Shown one piece after another: positions 34,675 through 46,600 of a DNA stretch of 64,000 bases; positions within the stretch are counted from its first letter, which is position 1; each line of letters opens with the position of its first letter. Below the pieces are notes generated by a model. That model was not told the DNA's origin and searched no databases. It was given only the letters and a program-made list of their open reading frames with translations. The DNA lies in the NCBI RefSeq assembly GCF_000308615.1, contig NZ_BAGB01000012.1, positions 248,001 through 312,000 on the forward strand, in the 5' to 3' direction. The translations under genes were made by a program, and so were the position numbers. Source of the DNA: Nocardia jiangxiensis NBRC 101359. Its GTDB lineage: Bacteria > Actinomycetota > Actinomycetes > Mycobacteriales > Mycobacteriaceae.

Positions 34675-37600
34675 ATGACCGTTCCGCGACTCCAACTCGA
34701 TTCCGCCCCGGGATCGAGTGAAAATACCGAGCCGGACCTGTCAGCCATACAGCCGATACCGCTCTCTGCCGGGCAGCAGGGATTGTGGCTGGCGCAGAAA
34801 TTCAGTCCGGATGTGCCCATATCGGAGGCGCAGTATATCGAGTTTCGAGGTGATCTCGAAGTAGATCTGCTGCGCAAGACGGCGATCAGAGCTGGCCGAG
34901 AGTTCCAATCAGGGTATCTGCGACTTGTCGAGGCCGACGGTGTGCCGTATCAGGTGTACGACCCGTCGCTGAAGTCCGCAGGACCGGTGGTCGACCTGCG
35001 CGATGCGCCGGATCCGATCGCAGCGGCCTTGGAGTGGATGCGCCGCGAGTACACCACGCCGCTGGTGATGACCCGGGACCGGTTGGTCGCCACGGCGATC
35101 CTGCAGGTCGGGGATCAGCATTATCTGCTGTATTGCCGCAGCCATCACGTCGCACTGGACGGGTACGGCGCGATGATGATCGTGAACCGGATCGCGGCGC
35201 TGTACACCGCGCAGGTGCAGGGCCGCGCGCCGGAGCCCTGCCTGGCGGGAGATATCCGCACTCTCTACGAGGCCGACCGCAATTACCGGGAATCGAAGCG
35301 ATTCGCCGACGACCGGGCATATTGGCTGGAAAAACTCGCCGGTGTCCGTCCGGAGTTCAGCCTGGCTGCCGGGCACGCGCCCGCGAGCGCGGACAGCGTC
35401 GTCGCCGTGACCGAACTGCCGGCGACGACGGTGGCGCGAGTCGATCGTTCGGCGCAGGCATTGGGGGCGAGCCCGGCCGCGGTCGTGATCGCCGCATTCG
35501 GCTGCTACCTGGCCCGCAGGACGGGCCGGGACGAGGTTCTGGTCAATATTCCCGTGTCGGGTCGCACGACCGCCGTGCTGCGGCGGTCCGGGGGCGTATT
35601 CGTCAATGTGACACCGCTGCCGATCGTCCTGGATCCCGCGGACACCGTCGCCACGCTCGCGCTGCGGGTGCAGTCCGATCTGGTGGGGGTGTTACGGCAC
35701 CAGCGGTTCGGCCTCGCCGACATTCGCGCCGCCACCGGGACTCCGAGTACGCAGCGGCGCTTCGCGGGCCCGGTGGTGAACGTCATGCTGTTCGACCAGC
35801 GGATCCAGTTCGGTTCGGTGACCGGGGAATTCCACATCCTCAGCTCCGGCCCGGTCGAGGATCTGCTGGTCGACATGTATCGCACCGGGGATCCGCCGCG
35901 GACGATCCTGCAGTTCCTGGCCAATCCCCGCCTCTACACCAGCCCGGAACTCTCGGCGCACTGCACCGATTTCGCGGAGTTCGTCGACGAATTCGCCGCT
36001 GCCACCCCGGATACCGGACTCGGGCGGGTTCATCCCGGCAGCGTCGCGGTCGGTGCGCGGATTCGCCGCCGTCGCGAGAACCAGACGTTCTGGCGGTCCG
36101 TGCTCGCGGATCTTCCCGAGGAACTTCGGCTGCCGTCGGACAGGCCGCGCTCGGCGGTGCTGTCGAATCGGGGCGCCACCGCGAGCTACTCGTTGCCTGC
36201 GGGGACCGTACGGACATTGGAAGGTGTTGCGCGGCAGCATAATTCATCGCCGTTCATGGCGATCCACGCGGCACTGGCGGTGCTGCTCGCCCGGATGAGC
36301 GGCGCCACCGACATCCCGGTCGGCACACCCGCCACGGGACGAGGCGCGACCGCGCGGGACGACACGGTCGGAATGCTCGTCGACACCCTCGTGCTACGAA
36401 CCGGAATCGACCCACAGGAGTCCTTCGCCGACCTGCTCGACCGGATCCGGCAGATCGATCTCGAGGCATTCGACCACGCCGATATCCCGTTCGAACAGGT
36501 GGTGGAGCGGTCACCAGGGTCGAGACGCCCTCGATACCAAGTGATGCTGGCGGTCGGGAGCCGGCGAGCGATCGAACCGGGGCTGGTTCACCTCGAACTG
36601 CCGGAGGTCGGCCCCGCCGGCGAGATATCCTGCGCCGACCTGCAATTCACACTGTCGGCAGATCACGACGGCAGTGCGCCGACAGCCACGATCGCGTACG
36701 CCACCGACCTTTTCGATGCCGCGACGGTCGACTCCCTCGCCCGGCGATGGATCCGGATACTCGAATCGGTAGCCGCGGACCCGGCCGCCCCGGTCGGGGC
36801 GATCGACGTGCTCGAGGCCGCGGAACGGGCCGACTTGGCGTCTCGTTCCGGCGACCCCGCGACGAGGGTGACGACGTTGCCGGAACTGCTGGCCGCGGCG
36901 GTGCGGCGGAACCCCGACGCGTCCGCGGTCGTGTTCGAGGGGCGGCGGTTGAGTTACCGGGAGTTGGACGAGCGGTCGAACCGGTTGGCGCGCTTGCTCG
37001 TTCGGCGTGGGGTGGGCCCCGAGGACGTTGTCGCGGTGGGTATTGCGCGAAGCCTGGATTCGGTCGCGGCGGTGTGGGCGGTGGCGAAGTCCGGAGCGGC
37101 TTTCGTACCGGTCGATCCGGGGTATCCGAGCGAGCGGAAAGCTCACATGGTGGCCGATTCCGGGGCGGTCGTGGGCGTGACCGTGGCGTCCGTGCGCGCG
37201 CAACTGCCGGACGGGATCGATTGGCTGATCGCGGACGACCTCGACGAGACCTCGGATGCCCGTCCGATCTCCGACCGGGATCGCAGGACCGCACTTCGCC
37301 CGGAGCATCCGGCGTACCTGATCTACACCTCGGGCTCCACCGGAGTACCGAAGGGCGTGACGGTGACCCATGCGGGGCTGGCCGCACTCGGTGACGAACA
37401 GCAGGAACGCTATGGGGTGAACGCGCTTTCGCGGACCCTGCACGTCGCATCGCCGAGCTTCGACGCGTCGGTCTGGGAGTTGCTGCTCGCGACGGGCGCG
37501 GGGGCGACGATGGTGATCGCGGCCCCCGGCGCCTACGGCGGCGCAGAACTGGCCGAGCTGCTGCGCCGCGAGCGCGTGACGCATGCGGTGCTCACACCGC

Positions 37601-40600
37601 CCGCGTTGCTGTCGGTCGATCCGGCCGGTCTCGATACGTTGCGCGTCGTGGTCACGGCCGGTGACACCTGCCCGCCGGAGCTGGTGCGGCGCTGGGCCGT
37701 CGAAGGACGTGAGTTCGTCAATGCTTACGGGCCGACCGAGGCCACGGTCATGACGAACCACAGCACCCCGCTGGCAGGGGATGATCCGGTGACGATCGGT
37801 GGTCCGATTCGCGGTGTGGCGGAATGGATTCTGGATCAGCGGCTGGAGCCGGTGCCGGTCGGGGTGGCGGGTGAGCTGTATGTCGCGGGCCGGTTGTTGG
37901 CTCGTGGGTATCACCATCGCCCGGGGATGACGGCGGAACGTTTCGTCGCCTGTCCCTGGGCGCCGGGGGAGCGGATGTACCGGACCGGAGATGTGGCTCG
38001 GTGGACGACCGCGGGGATGGTCGAGCACCTGGGCCGGTCCGATTTCCAGGTGAAGATTCGAGGTCTGCGTATCGAGCTGGGCGAGATCGATTCGGCTCTG
38101 ACGGCTCATCCGGCTGTGGGCCGAGCGGTGACCGTCGGTTTTCGTGCCGATTCGGGGGCGCAGTCGTTGGTGTCGTATGTCGTTGCCGCGCCGGACCGTT
38201 CGATCGATACGGGGATACTGCTCGATCAGCTGCGTGATCGGCTGCCGGCATACATGGTTCCGGCGTCGATCATGGCGGTGGATCGCATTCCGACGACACC
38301 GGCGGGCAAGGTGGATCGCAAGGCGTTGCCGGAGCCGGTATTCGCCGATGCCATACCTTTCCGGGCTCCGGTGACGGCGACCGAGCGGATCGTGGCCGGG
38401 TGTTTCGAGGAGACCCTCGGCATCGAAGCGATCGGTGTGGACGACTCCTTCTTCGCCCTCGGCGGAGACAGTTTGGTGGCGACCCGGATCGCCGCGCGAA
38501 TCGGTGCCGCGCTGGATACCGATGTCCCGGTGCGACTGTTGTTCGAGGCGTCCACGGTGGCGGCACTCGCGGCCCGGATAGACGCCCATTCCGGTACCGG
38601 GCGAGGGCGGCCGCCGCTGGTCGCCCGGCCGCGCCCCGATCTGGTTCCGCTGGCGCCGGCCCAGCAGCGGATGTGGTTCTTCAACCAGTACGACACCGGC
38701 GCGGGCACCTACAACGTGCCGATCGTCATCCGGCTGCGTGGCGAGTTGCACATCGAGGCGCTACGAGCGGCCATGATCGACGTACTGGACAGGCACGAAT
38801 CCTTGCGAACCCGGTACCCGGATCACGACGGAACGCTCATCCAACTGATCGAATCCATCGACGACGTGGACCACGAACTGCCCCTGGTTTCGGTTCCCGC
38901 GAACCGATTGATCTCGGCGATAACCGAATTCGTCACCGAGGGCTTCGACGTGAGTACCCGTGCGCCGGTGCACGCCCGGCTGTTCCGCACGACCGATGCG
39001 CAGGAACATGTGCTCGCCGTGGTGGTGCATCACATCGCCGCGGACGGCTTCTCGATGACGCCGCTGGCCCGCGACGTGGCGACCGCCTACACCGCCCGGA
39101 TCCACGGCGCAGCCCCGTCCTGGATCCCGTTGCCCGTCCAATACGCCGACTACGCGCTGTGGCAGCGAGCGGTCCTGGGGCCACCGGACGATCCGGAATC
39201 GTTGTGCGCCGGGCAGATTCGATACTGGTCGGAGACGTTGGCCGGAGTTCCCGAGGAACTTCGTCTGCCGTTCGACCGGCCGCGTCCGGCGGCGGTGTCG
39301 AATCGTGGTGCCACGGTGAGCTTCTCGTTCCGCGCCGGGCTGGTTCATGCGTTGGAAGATATTGCGCGGCAGCATAATTCCTCCCTGTTCATGGCGGTCC
39401 ACGCCGGACTGGCGGTGCTGCTCGCCCGGATGAGCGGCACCACCGATATCGCGGTCGGCACACCCGTGGCGGGGCGAGGCATCGCCGCGCTGGACGACAT
39501 GGTCGGAATGTTCGTCAACACCTTGGTGCTGCGAACCGAGATCGACCTCGAAGAATCCTTCGCCGACCTGCTCGACCGGGTCCGGCCCACCGACCTCGAG
39601 GCGTTCGACCACGCCGACGTTCCCTTCGAACAGGTGGTGGACCGGCTCGTGACGCACCGATCCCAGGTGCGCCATCCGCTGTTCCAGGTGATGCTGGCGT
39701 TCCACAACCTGGAACCGGTGACGCTCGAACTGCCCGATCTGGACCTGTCGGTGATCGATCTGCCCGTTCAGGTGTCCCGCTTCGACCTGCAATTCGTGCT
39801 CGCACAGGACTACGACAGCGGCGATATGACCGTCGCGGTCACCTACGCCACCGATCTGTTCGACGCCGCGACGATCGACTCCCTCACCCGGCGATGGATC
39901 CGGATACTCGAATCGGTGGCCGCCGACCGGACGATCCCGGTCGGGGCAGTCGACATCCTCGAGCCCGCCGAGCGCGCCGATCTGCTGACCCGTCGCGGCC
40001 CAGCGTCGCTGGCTCCGGTCACTCTGCCGGAATTGTTCGCCGCCGCAGTCGGATCGGATCCCGATGCTCCGGCGATCGTGTTCGAGGGACAGCGGTGGAG
40101 TTACCGGGAGTTGGACGAGCAGTCGAATCGGTGGGCTCGGCAGCTGATCGAGCGGGGTATCGGTCCGGAGGATGTCGTGGCGATCGGCATCCCGCGGTCT
40201 GCGGATTCGGTGCGGGCGGTGTGGGCGGTGGCCAAGGCGGGCGCCGCGTTCGTGCCGATCGATCCGGCCAATCCGGCCGAACGCGTCGAATACATGCTGG
40301 CCGATTCGAGGGTGACCGTCGGCCTGACGGTGGCCGCCGCACGTGCCCGACTACCCGGGGGCGATATCGACTGGTTGACGCCGGAGGTCCTCGACCGGGG
40401 CGACGACCGGCCGGTTACCGATGGTGATCGGGTGCGCCCGCTGCGGGTCGACGACATCGCCTATGTCATCTACACCTCCGGATCGACCGGACTGCCCAAG
40501 GGTGTGGCGGTCACCCATCGAGGACTGCTGAACTGCGCCACCGAGCACACCGCAGCGCTGAATCTCGAAACCGAAACCCGCACACTGCATCTGGCCTCAC

Positions 40601-43600
40601 CGAGTTTCGATGTCTCGGTCCTGGAGCTGCTGGTGACGCTGCACTCGAGTGCCACGATGGTCGTCGCGGCCGGTGACGAGGCGGTCGGCGACGATCTCGC
40701 CGAGCTGTTGGACCACGAACACGTCGGCGTGGCATGCCTGACCCCCTCGACGATGTCCACGATCGACCGGAGCCGTTGGCCGCTGACGGATCTGGATCAT
40801 CTGGTCGTCGGGGGCGAGAACTTCGGCACCGAACTCGTCGAGCGGTGGGGCAGCGATCGGAAGCTGTTGAATTCCTACGGGCCCACCGAGACCACCATCG
40901 TCGCCACGCTGACCACCCCCTTGGTCACCGGGGAACCGGTCACGATCGGTCACCCGATCCGCGGCGTCTCGGCGTGGATACTCGACCGGCGATTGGCGCC
41001 CGTGCCGGTCGGTGTGGCGGGTGAATTGTATGTTGCCGGTGGGCTTCTGGCGCGCGGATACCATCATCGGACGGGGGCGACCGCGGAGCGTTTCGTGGCG
41101 TGTCCGTGGTTGCCGGGTGAGCGGATGTATCGGACCGGTGATGTGGTCCGCTGGTCGGCGGGCGGTGCGATCGAGCATCTGGGCCGATCCGATTTCCAGG
41201 TCAAGATCCGAGGTCTGCGTGTCGAACTCGGTGAGATCGATGCCGTGCTCGCGGGGCACGAGAGCGTCGGTCATGCCGTCACCGTCGGTTGGCGCGCCGA
41301 TTCGGGAGCTCAGTCACTGGTGTCGTATATCGTTGCCGCGCCGGGACATTCGATCGATACTCCAGAGCTGACGGAATATCTCGCCGATCGTCTGCCCGCA
41401 TATATGGTTCCGGCTTCGATCGTGGTGCTGGAGCGGATTCCGTTGACGCCGACGGGCAAGCTCGATCGCCGGGCGTTGCCCGAACCGGTGTTCGCCGACG
41501 ACGCACCGTACCGGCCGCCTCGAACTTCGATCGAGCACCTCATCGCCGACACCTTCGCCGCTGTGCTCGACACCGACACCGTCGGCATCGACGACTCCTT
41601 CTTCGCTCTCGGCGGCGACAGCATCATGTCGATCCAGTTGGTGACTCGGGCCAGAGCCGCGGGTGTGGTGTTCTCCCCGCGCGATGTGTTCGAGCGCAAA
41701 ACCGTTGCGGGACTTGCCCAGGTCGCGATCCAGGACAGTGCCGCGGCGCTGTCTCTTCCGGCGGAACTGCCCGGCGCGGGCGTGGGTCCGCTGGCACTGA
41801 CACCGATCATGCGCTGGTTGCTGGAACGGGCGGGGCCCGGGTTCGGCCGCCTCGCGCAGACGATGATCCTGGATCCGCCGGCCGGGATCGACCGGCGCCG
41901 GCTCACCGAGGCCGTGCAGGCAGTACTCGATCGGCACGATATGTTGCGCGCGCGACTCGGTTCGCGCCCCGACGGGTATCGGACGTGGGATGTGCTGCCG
42001 GTCGGCATGATTCGAGCCGACGATGTTCTCGTCCGGGTGCCGGTGGCAGCGGGGCTGGGCCGTGGTGAGTTGCATGCGCTGGCGGCGGCCGAGGTCGATG
42101 CCGCCGCGGATCGACTGGATCCGAGCGCCGGGATCGTGGCGCAGGTGGTCTGGTTGGATCCGGCGGGCACGGCGGAGCAGGGCACGGTGCTGGTGGTGGT
42201 GCACCGCTCGGCGATCGATCGGGTCTCCTGGCGGGTGCTGGCGCCGGACCTCGCGGCCGCGTGGGCGCGGATCGAATCCGGGCGGCCACCCGATCTGGCC
42301 CCGACCGGGACGTCGATGCGCAGGTGGGCGTACGGGCTGGTCGAGGCCGCCCACAGCGCTGAACGGGTCGCGGAACTCGAACTGTGGCAGGCGATGACCG
42401 CCGGGGATGATCCGATGATCGGGTCGCGTCCCCTGGATCCCGCGGTCGACACGGTCGGCACGGCCCGCACGATCCGGGTCGAGATGGATCCCGAGATGAC
42501 CGAGGCGCTGCTGACCGAGGTGCCCGCGGCGTTCCACGGCAGTGTCGAGGACGGGCTGTTGACCGCCCTCGCGGTGACGATGACCAAGTGGCGTCGCGAG
42601 CACGCACCGGTTGCCGCGAACGGCCCGCTCACGGACGTCGTGATCAGCCTCGACGGGCACGGCCGTTCCGCGGGTGCCGTCCCGGGCTCGGATCTGACCC
42701 GGACGATCGGCTGGTTCGACACGAATTTCCCGATGCGCCTGGATCTTTCGGACATCGACCTCGACGCCGCGGGCATGGGCGGGTCGGCGTCGGGTGCGGC
42801 GGTCAAGGCCGTCAAGGAACAACTTCGCAGCGTCCCGGACCACGGGATCGGCTACGGCTTGCTGCGGTATCTCAACGAGGGCACCGGACCGATCCTCGCG
42901 ACCGCGCCGCCGCAGATCGCGTTCGACTACTTCGGCCGCGTCGACGCCGGGATCACCGAACAGATGCCGGTGGCCGGATGGGTTCCGGTGCACATCGGCG
43001 CGGTCCCGGGGGATGGCGTGTCGGCCGGTACGCAGGATCCGGATATGCCGGTGACGGCGGTGCTCGGCGTCGGCGCCGTCGTCCTGGACGATGCGACCGG
43101 GTCGCGGTTGCGAACGACCTGGACGTATCCCGCCGGTGTGCTCACCGACGACGAGGTGCGCGAGATGGCGCACTCGTGGCATCAGGTGCTGACCGCCTTG
43201 GCGCAGCATGTCCGCCGCGCCGGGAGCGGGGGACACACGCCATCGGATCTGGACCTGGTCGGGCTCGGACAGGCGGAGATCGAACGACTCGAGGACCGGT
43301 ATCCGGCACTGAGCGACGTCTGGCCGCTGGCTCCGTTGCAGCAGGGTCTGCTGTTCCACGCGCTGGTATCCGAGCAGTCGGTCGATACCTACCTCACACA
43401 GTTGGTCCTGGAACTGCGTGGTCGGGTCGACGCACGACGGCTGCACCGAGCCGTACGTCTGCTGCTCGCCCGGCACGCGAATCTGCGCACCGCCTTCGTC
43501 ACCGATGCCGGCGCCGGACCGGTGCAGGTCGTCGACGACCACGCCGAGGCCCCCTGGTCGGAGCTGGATCTGTCCGGGCTGGACGAGAGCGCACTCGATC

Positions 43601-46600
43601 GCGAGTGGGAGTTGCTCATCGCCGCGGACCGCGCAGCCCGGTTCGATCCGGCGCGCGCCCCGCTGCTGCGCTGGATGCTGGTCACCCTCGGACCGCAGCG
43701 ATACCGGCTGGTGCTGACCGATCACCACCTGGTGCTCGACGGTTGGTCGACGCCGCTGCTCCTGAAGGAGCTGCTGGTGCTCTACGCCACCGACGGCGAC
43801 CTGGCGGCACTGCCGCCGGTGCGCCCCTACCGGGACTTCCTGGCCTGGGTCGGTCAGCAGGACTCGGCGGCCTCGCTCGAGGTCTGGGCCCGTGCGTTCG
43901 ACGGCGCCGACGAGCCGACCCTGGTGGCCGCGGCCGATCCCGGCCGTCGCGACACCGAATCACGCGATGTCGCAGGCGAACTCACCGAGGAGCAGACTGC
44001 GGCGTTGACCGCCTGCGCACGCTCCCGCGGCATCACGCTCAACACGATGATCCAGGTGGCGTGGGCGATCGTGTTGGGCGCGTTGACATCCCGCAAGGAT
44101 GTGACGTTCGGTGCGGTCGTCTCCGGGCGGCCCCCGCAGATCGCGGACATCGAATCGATGATCGGGCTGTTCATCAACACGGTGCCGGTGCGCGTTCGTC
44201 TCGACACCACCGAGACCCTCGGGCAGCTGCTCGACCGGGTCCAGGCGGAGCAGGCCGCGCTGTTCGATCACCAGTTCGTCGGCCTGGCCGAGATCGAGCG
44301 GGTGGCCGGGGCGGGGGCGGTGTTCGACACGATCACGGTGTTCGAGTCCTTCCCGATCGACCGCTACGGGGTGACCGCGGACACCGATATCGCCGGGATG
44401 CGGCTGGTCGACGTGGTCGGCCTGGACGCGGCGCACTATCCGCTGGGCCTGGTCGGGCGCCTCGACACCCGGCTGTACCTCGAGATCAAATACCTGCCCG
44501 GGTTCTTCGACCACGCCACGATAGTGGCGATCCTGGGCCGGGTGCTGGGCGTTCTGGGCGCCGTCGTCGCCGACCAGGACCTGCCGCCGGCCCAGCTCGA
44601 TCTGCTCACACCGGAGGAGTATCGCGAGTTCGCGCCGAAGTCGGGTGCGCCGCCGGTGCCGGAGCGGGTGTTGCCGGAGTTGTTCGCGGACACGGCATCT
44701 CGAAATCCGGGGGCGATCGCGGTGGTGTGCGGTGACCGGCAGTGGACGTACGGTGAGCTCGATGCGGAGTCGAACCGGTTGGCGCGCCTACTGATCGGCC
44801 GAGGGGCCGGACCGGAAACCGGTGTCGCGGTCGCGTTGCCGCGCTCGTTCGAGTCGGTGCTCGCAGTCTGGGCGGTGGCGAAGTCGGGGGCGGCATTCGT
44901 CCCGGTGGATCCGCGCAATCCGGCGGATCGGGTCCGGCACATGCTCACCGACTCGGGCGCGGCGACCGGAATCACGTTGTCGGAGTGGCAGGATCGGCTG
45001 CCCGGATCGGTGCGGTGGCTGGTCCTCGACGAGCCGGAGGTCACAGCGGAGGCGGCAGCGTCGCCGTCGATCGCGGTGACCGATGCCGAGCGAATTCGAC
45101 CGGTCCGGATCGATGATGCCGTCTACGTGATCTACACGTCCGGGTCGACGGGGACACCGAAAGGCGTGGTGGTCTCGCATCGAGGGCTGGCGAATCTGGT
45201 GGCCGAGCAGTGCTCGCGGTTCGAGATCGGGCCGGGTGCGCGGGTGCTGCACGCCGCGTCACCCAGTTTCGACGCCGCGGTCCTGGAACTGCTCTGGGCG
45301 TTCGCGTCGGGCGGGCGGCTGGTGATCGCGCCGCCGGCCGTCCTCGGCGGAATCGAATTGGCACAGGTCATTTCGCAGCACTCGGTGACCCATGCCGCGT
45401 TGACGCCCACGGCGTTGGACACGGTCGATCCGGCCGGGTTGCAGAATCTGGCGACGGTCGTGCTGGGTGGCGAGACGCCCTCGCCGCAACTGGTGTCGCG
45501 GTGGGCTCCGGGCCGGAGACTGTTCAACACCTACGGCCCCGCGGAGGCCACGATCCAGACCGATGCCGGTGCGCCGATGGCGCCGGGCCAGACCGCGACG
45601 ATCGGCGGGCCGATCCGTGGCGTCGAGGAGGTCGTACTCGACGTGTGGTTGCGGCCGGTGCCGCTGGGAGTGGTCGGCGAGTTGTATCTGACCGGTCCGG
45701 GACTGGCTCGCGGTTACCGCAACCGGACGGGTCTGACGGCCTCGCGGTTCGTCGCCGATCCGTTCGAGGCCCGGGGGCAGCGCATGTACCGGACCGGGGA
45801 TCTGGTGCGGTGGTTGCGATTACCGCAGGGCGGGCTGACGCTGGACTATGTCGGCCGGACGGATTTCCAGGTCAAGGTGCACGGCTTCCGCATCGAGCTG
45901 GGCGAGGTCGAAGCGGGTCTGCTGGCCTGTGCGGGGGTGGCCCGCGCGGTGGCGGCCGTGCACCGCAGCGCGACCACCGGCGATCGACTGATCGGATATG
46001 TGGTGCCCGAGCCGGGCACCGAGCTGGACCCGGCCGCGGTCGTGGCATTCGCGGGGCAGCGATTGGCTCCGCACATGGTGCCCGCGACCGTTCTGGTACT
46101 CGACGCACTGCCGATGACCGAGACGGGCAAACTCGACCGCGGCGCGCTGCCCGAGCCGGACTTCGGCAGGGACAGAACCGAATTCCGGGCGCCGGTCACC
46201 GAGATGGAGACGACGCTGGCCGGGCTGTTCGCCGGAGTGCTGGGCGTCGACACGATCGGGCTCGACGATTCGTTCTTCGCCCTGGGCGGCGACAGCATCA
46301 TGTCCATCCAGTTGGTGACACGCGCCAGGGCGGCGGGGCTGATGTTCTCGGTGCGGGATGTGTTCGAGGGCAGGACAGTTGCCGGGCTGGCCCGGATCGC
46401 CGTCCCCGACAGCGGCGCGGCGGCGGCGCTTCCGGCGGAACTGCCCGGTGGTGGGGTGGGGCCGATGCCGTTGACGCCGATCATGTGCTGGATGGTCGAG
46501 CGCGGCGGATTCGACGGATTCTGTCAGTGGGTGATGCTCACGCTGCCGACCGGCATCGACCGGATCGCGATCGCGGCGACCGTGCAAGCCGTGATCGATC

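Noticed and set aside
36229..39441. Repeated DNA blocks in the NRPS as a mobile or CRISPR-like repeat
   Set aside because: The repeats lie in frame in homologous condensation and adenylation domains and have no regular spacers, so they are module duplication.
41314..43728. Minus-strand open frame (804 codons) within the NRPS
   Set aside because: Shadow of the synthetase; the plus-strand frame has intact A10, T, E and C motifs throughout this stretch.
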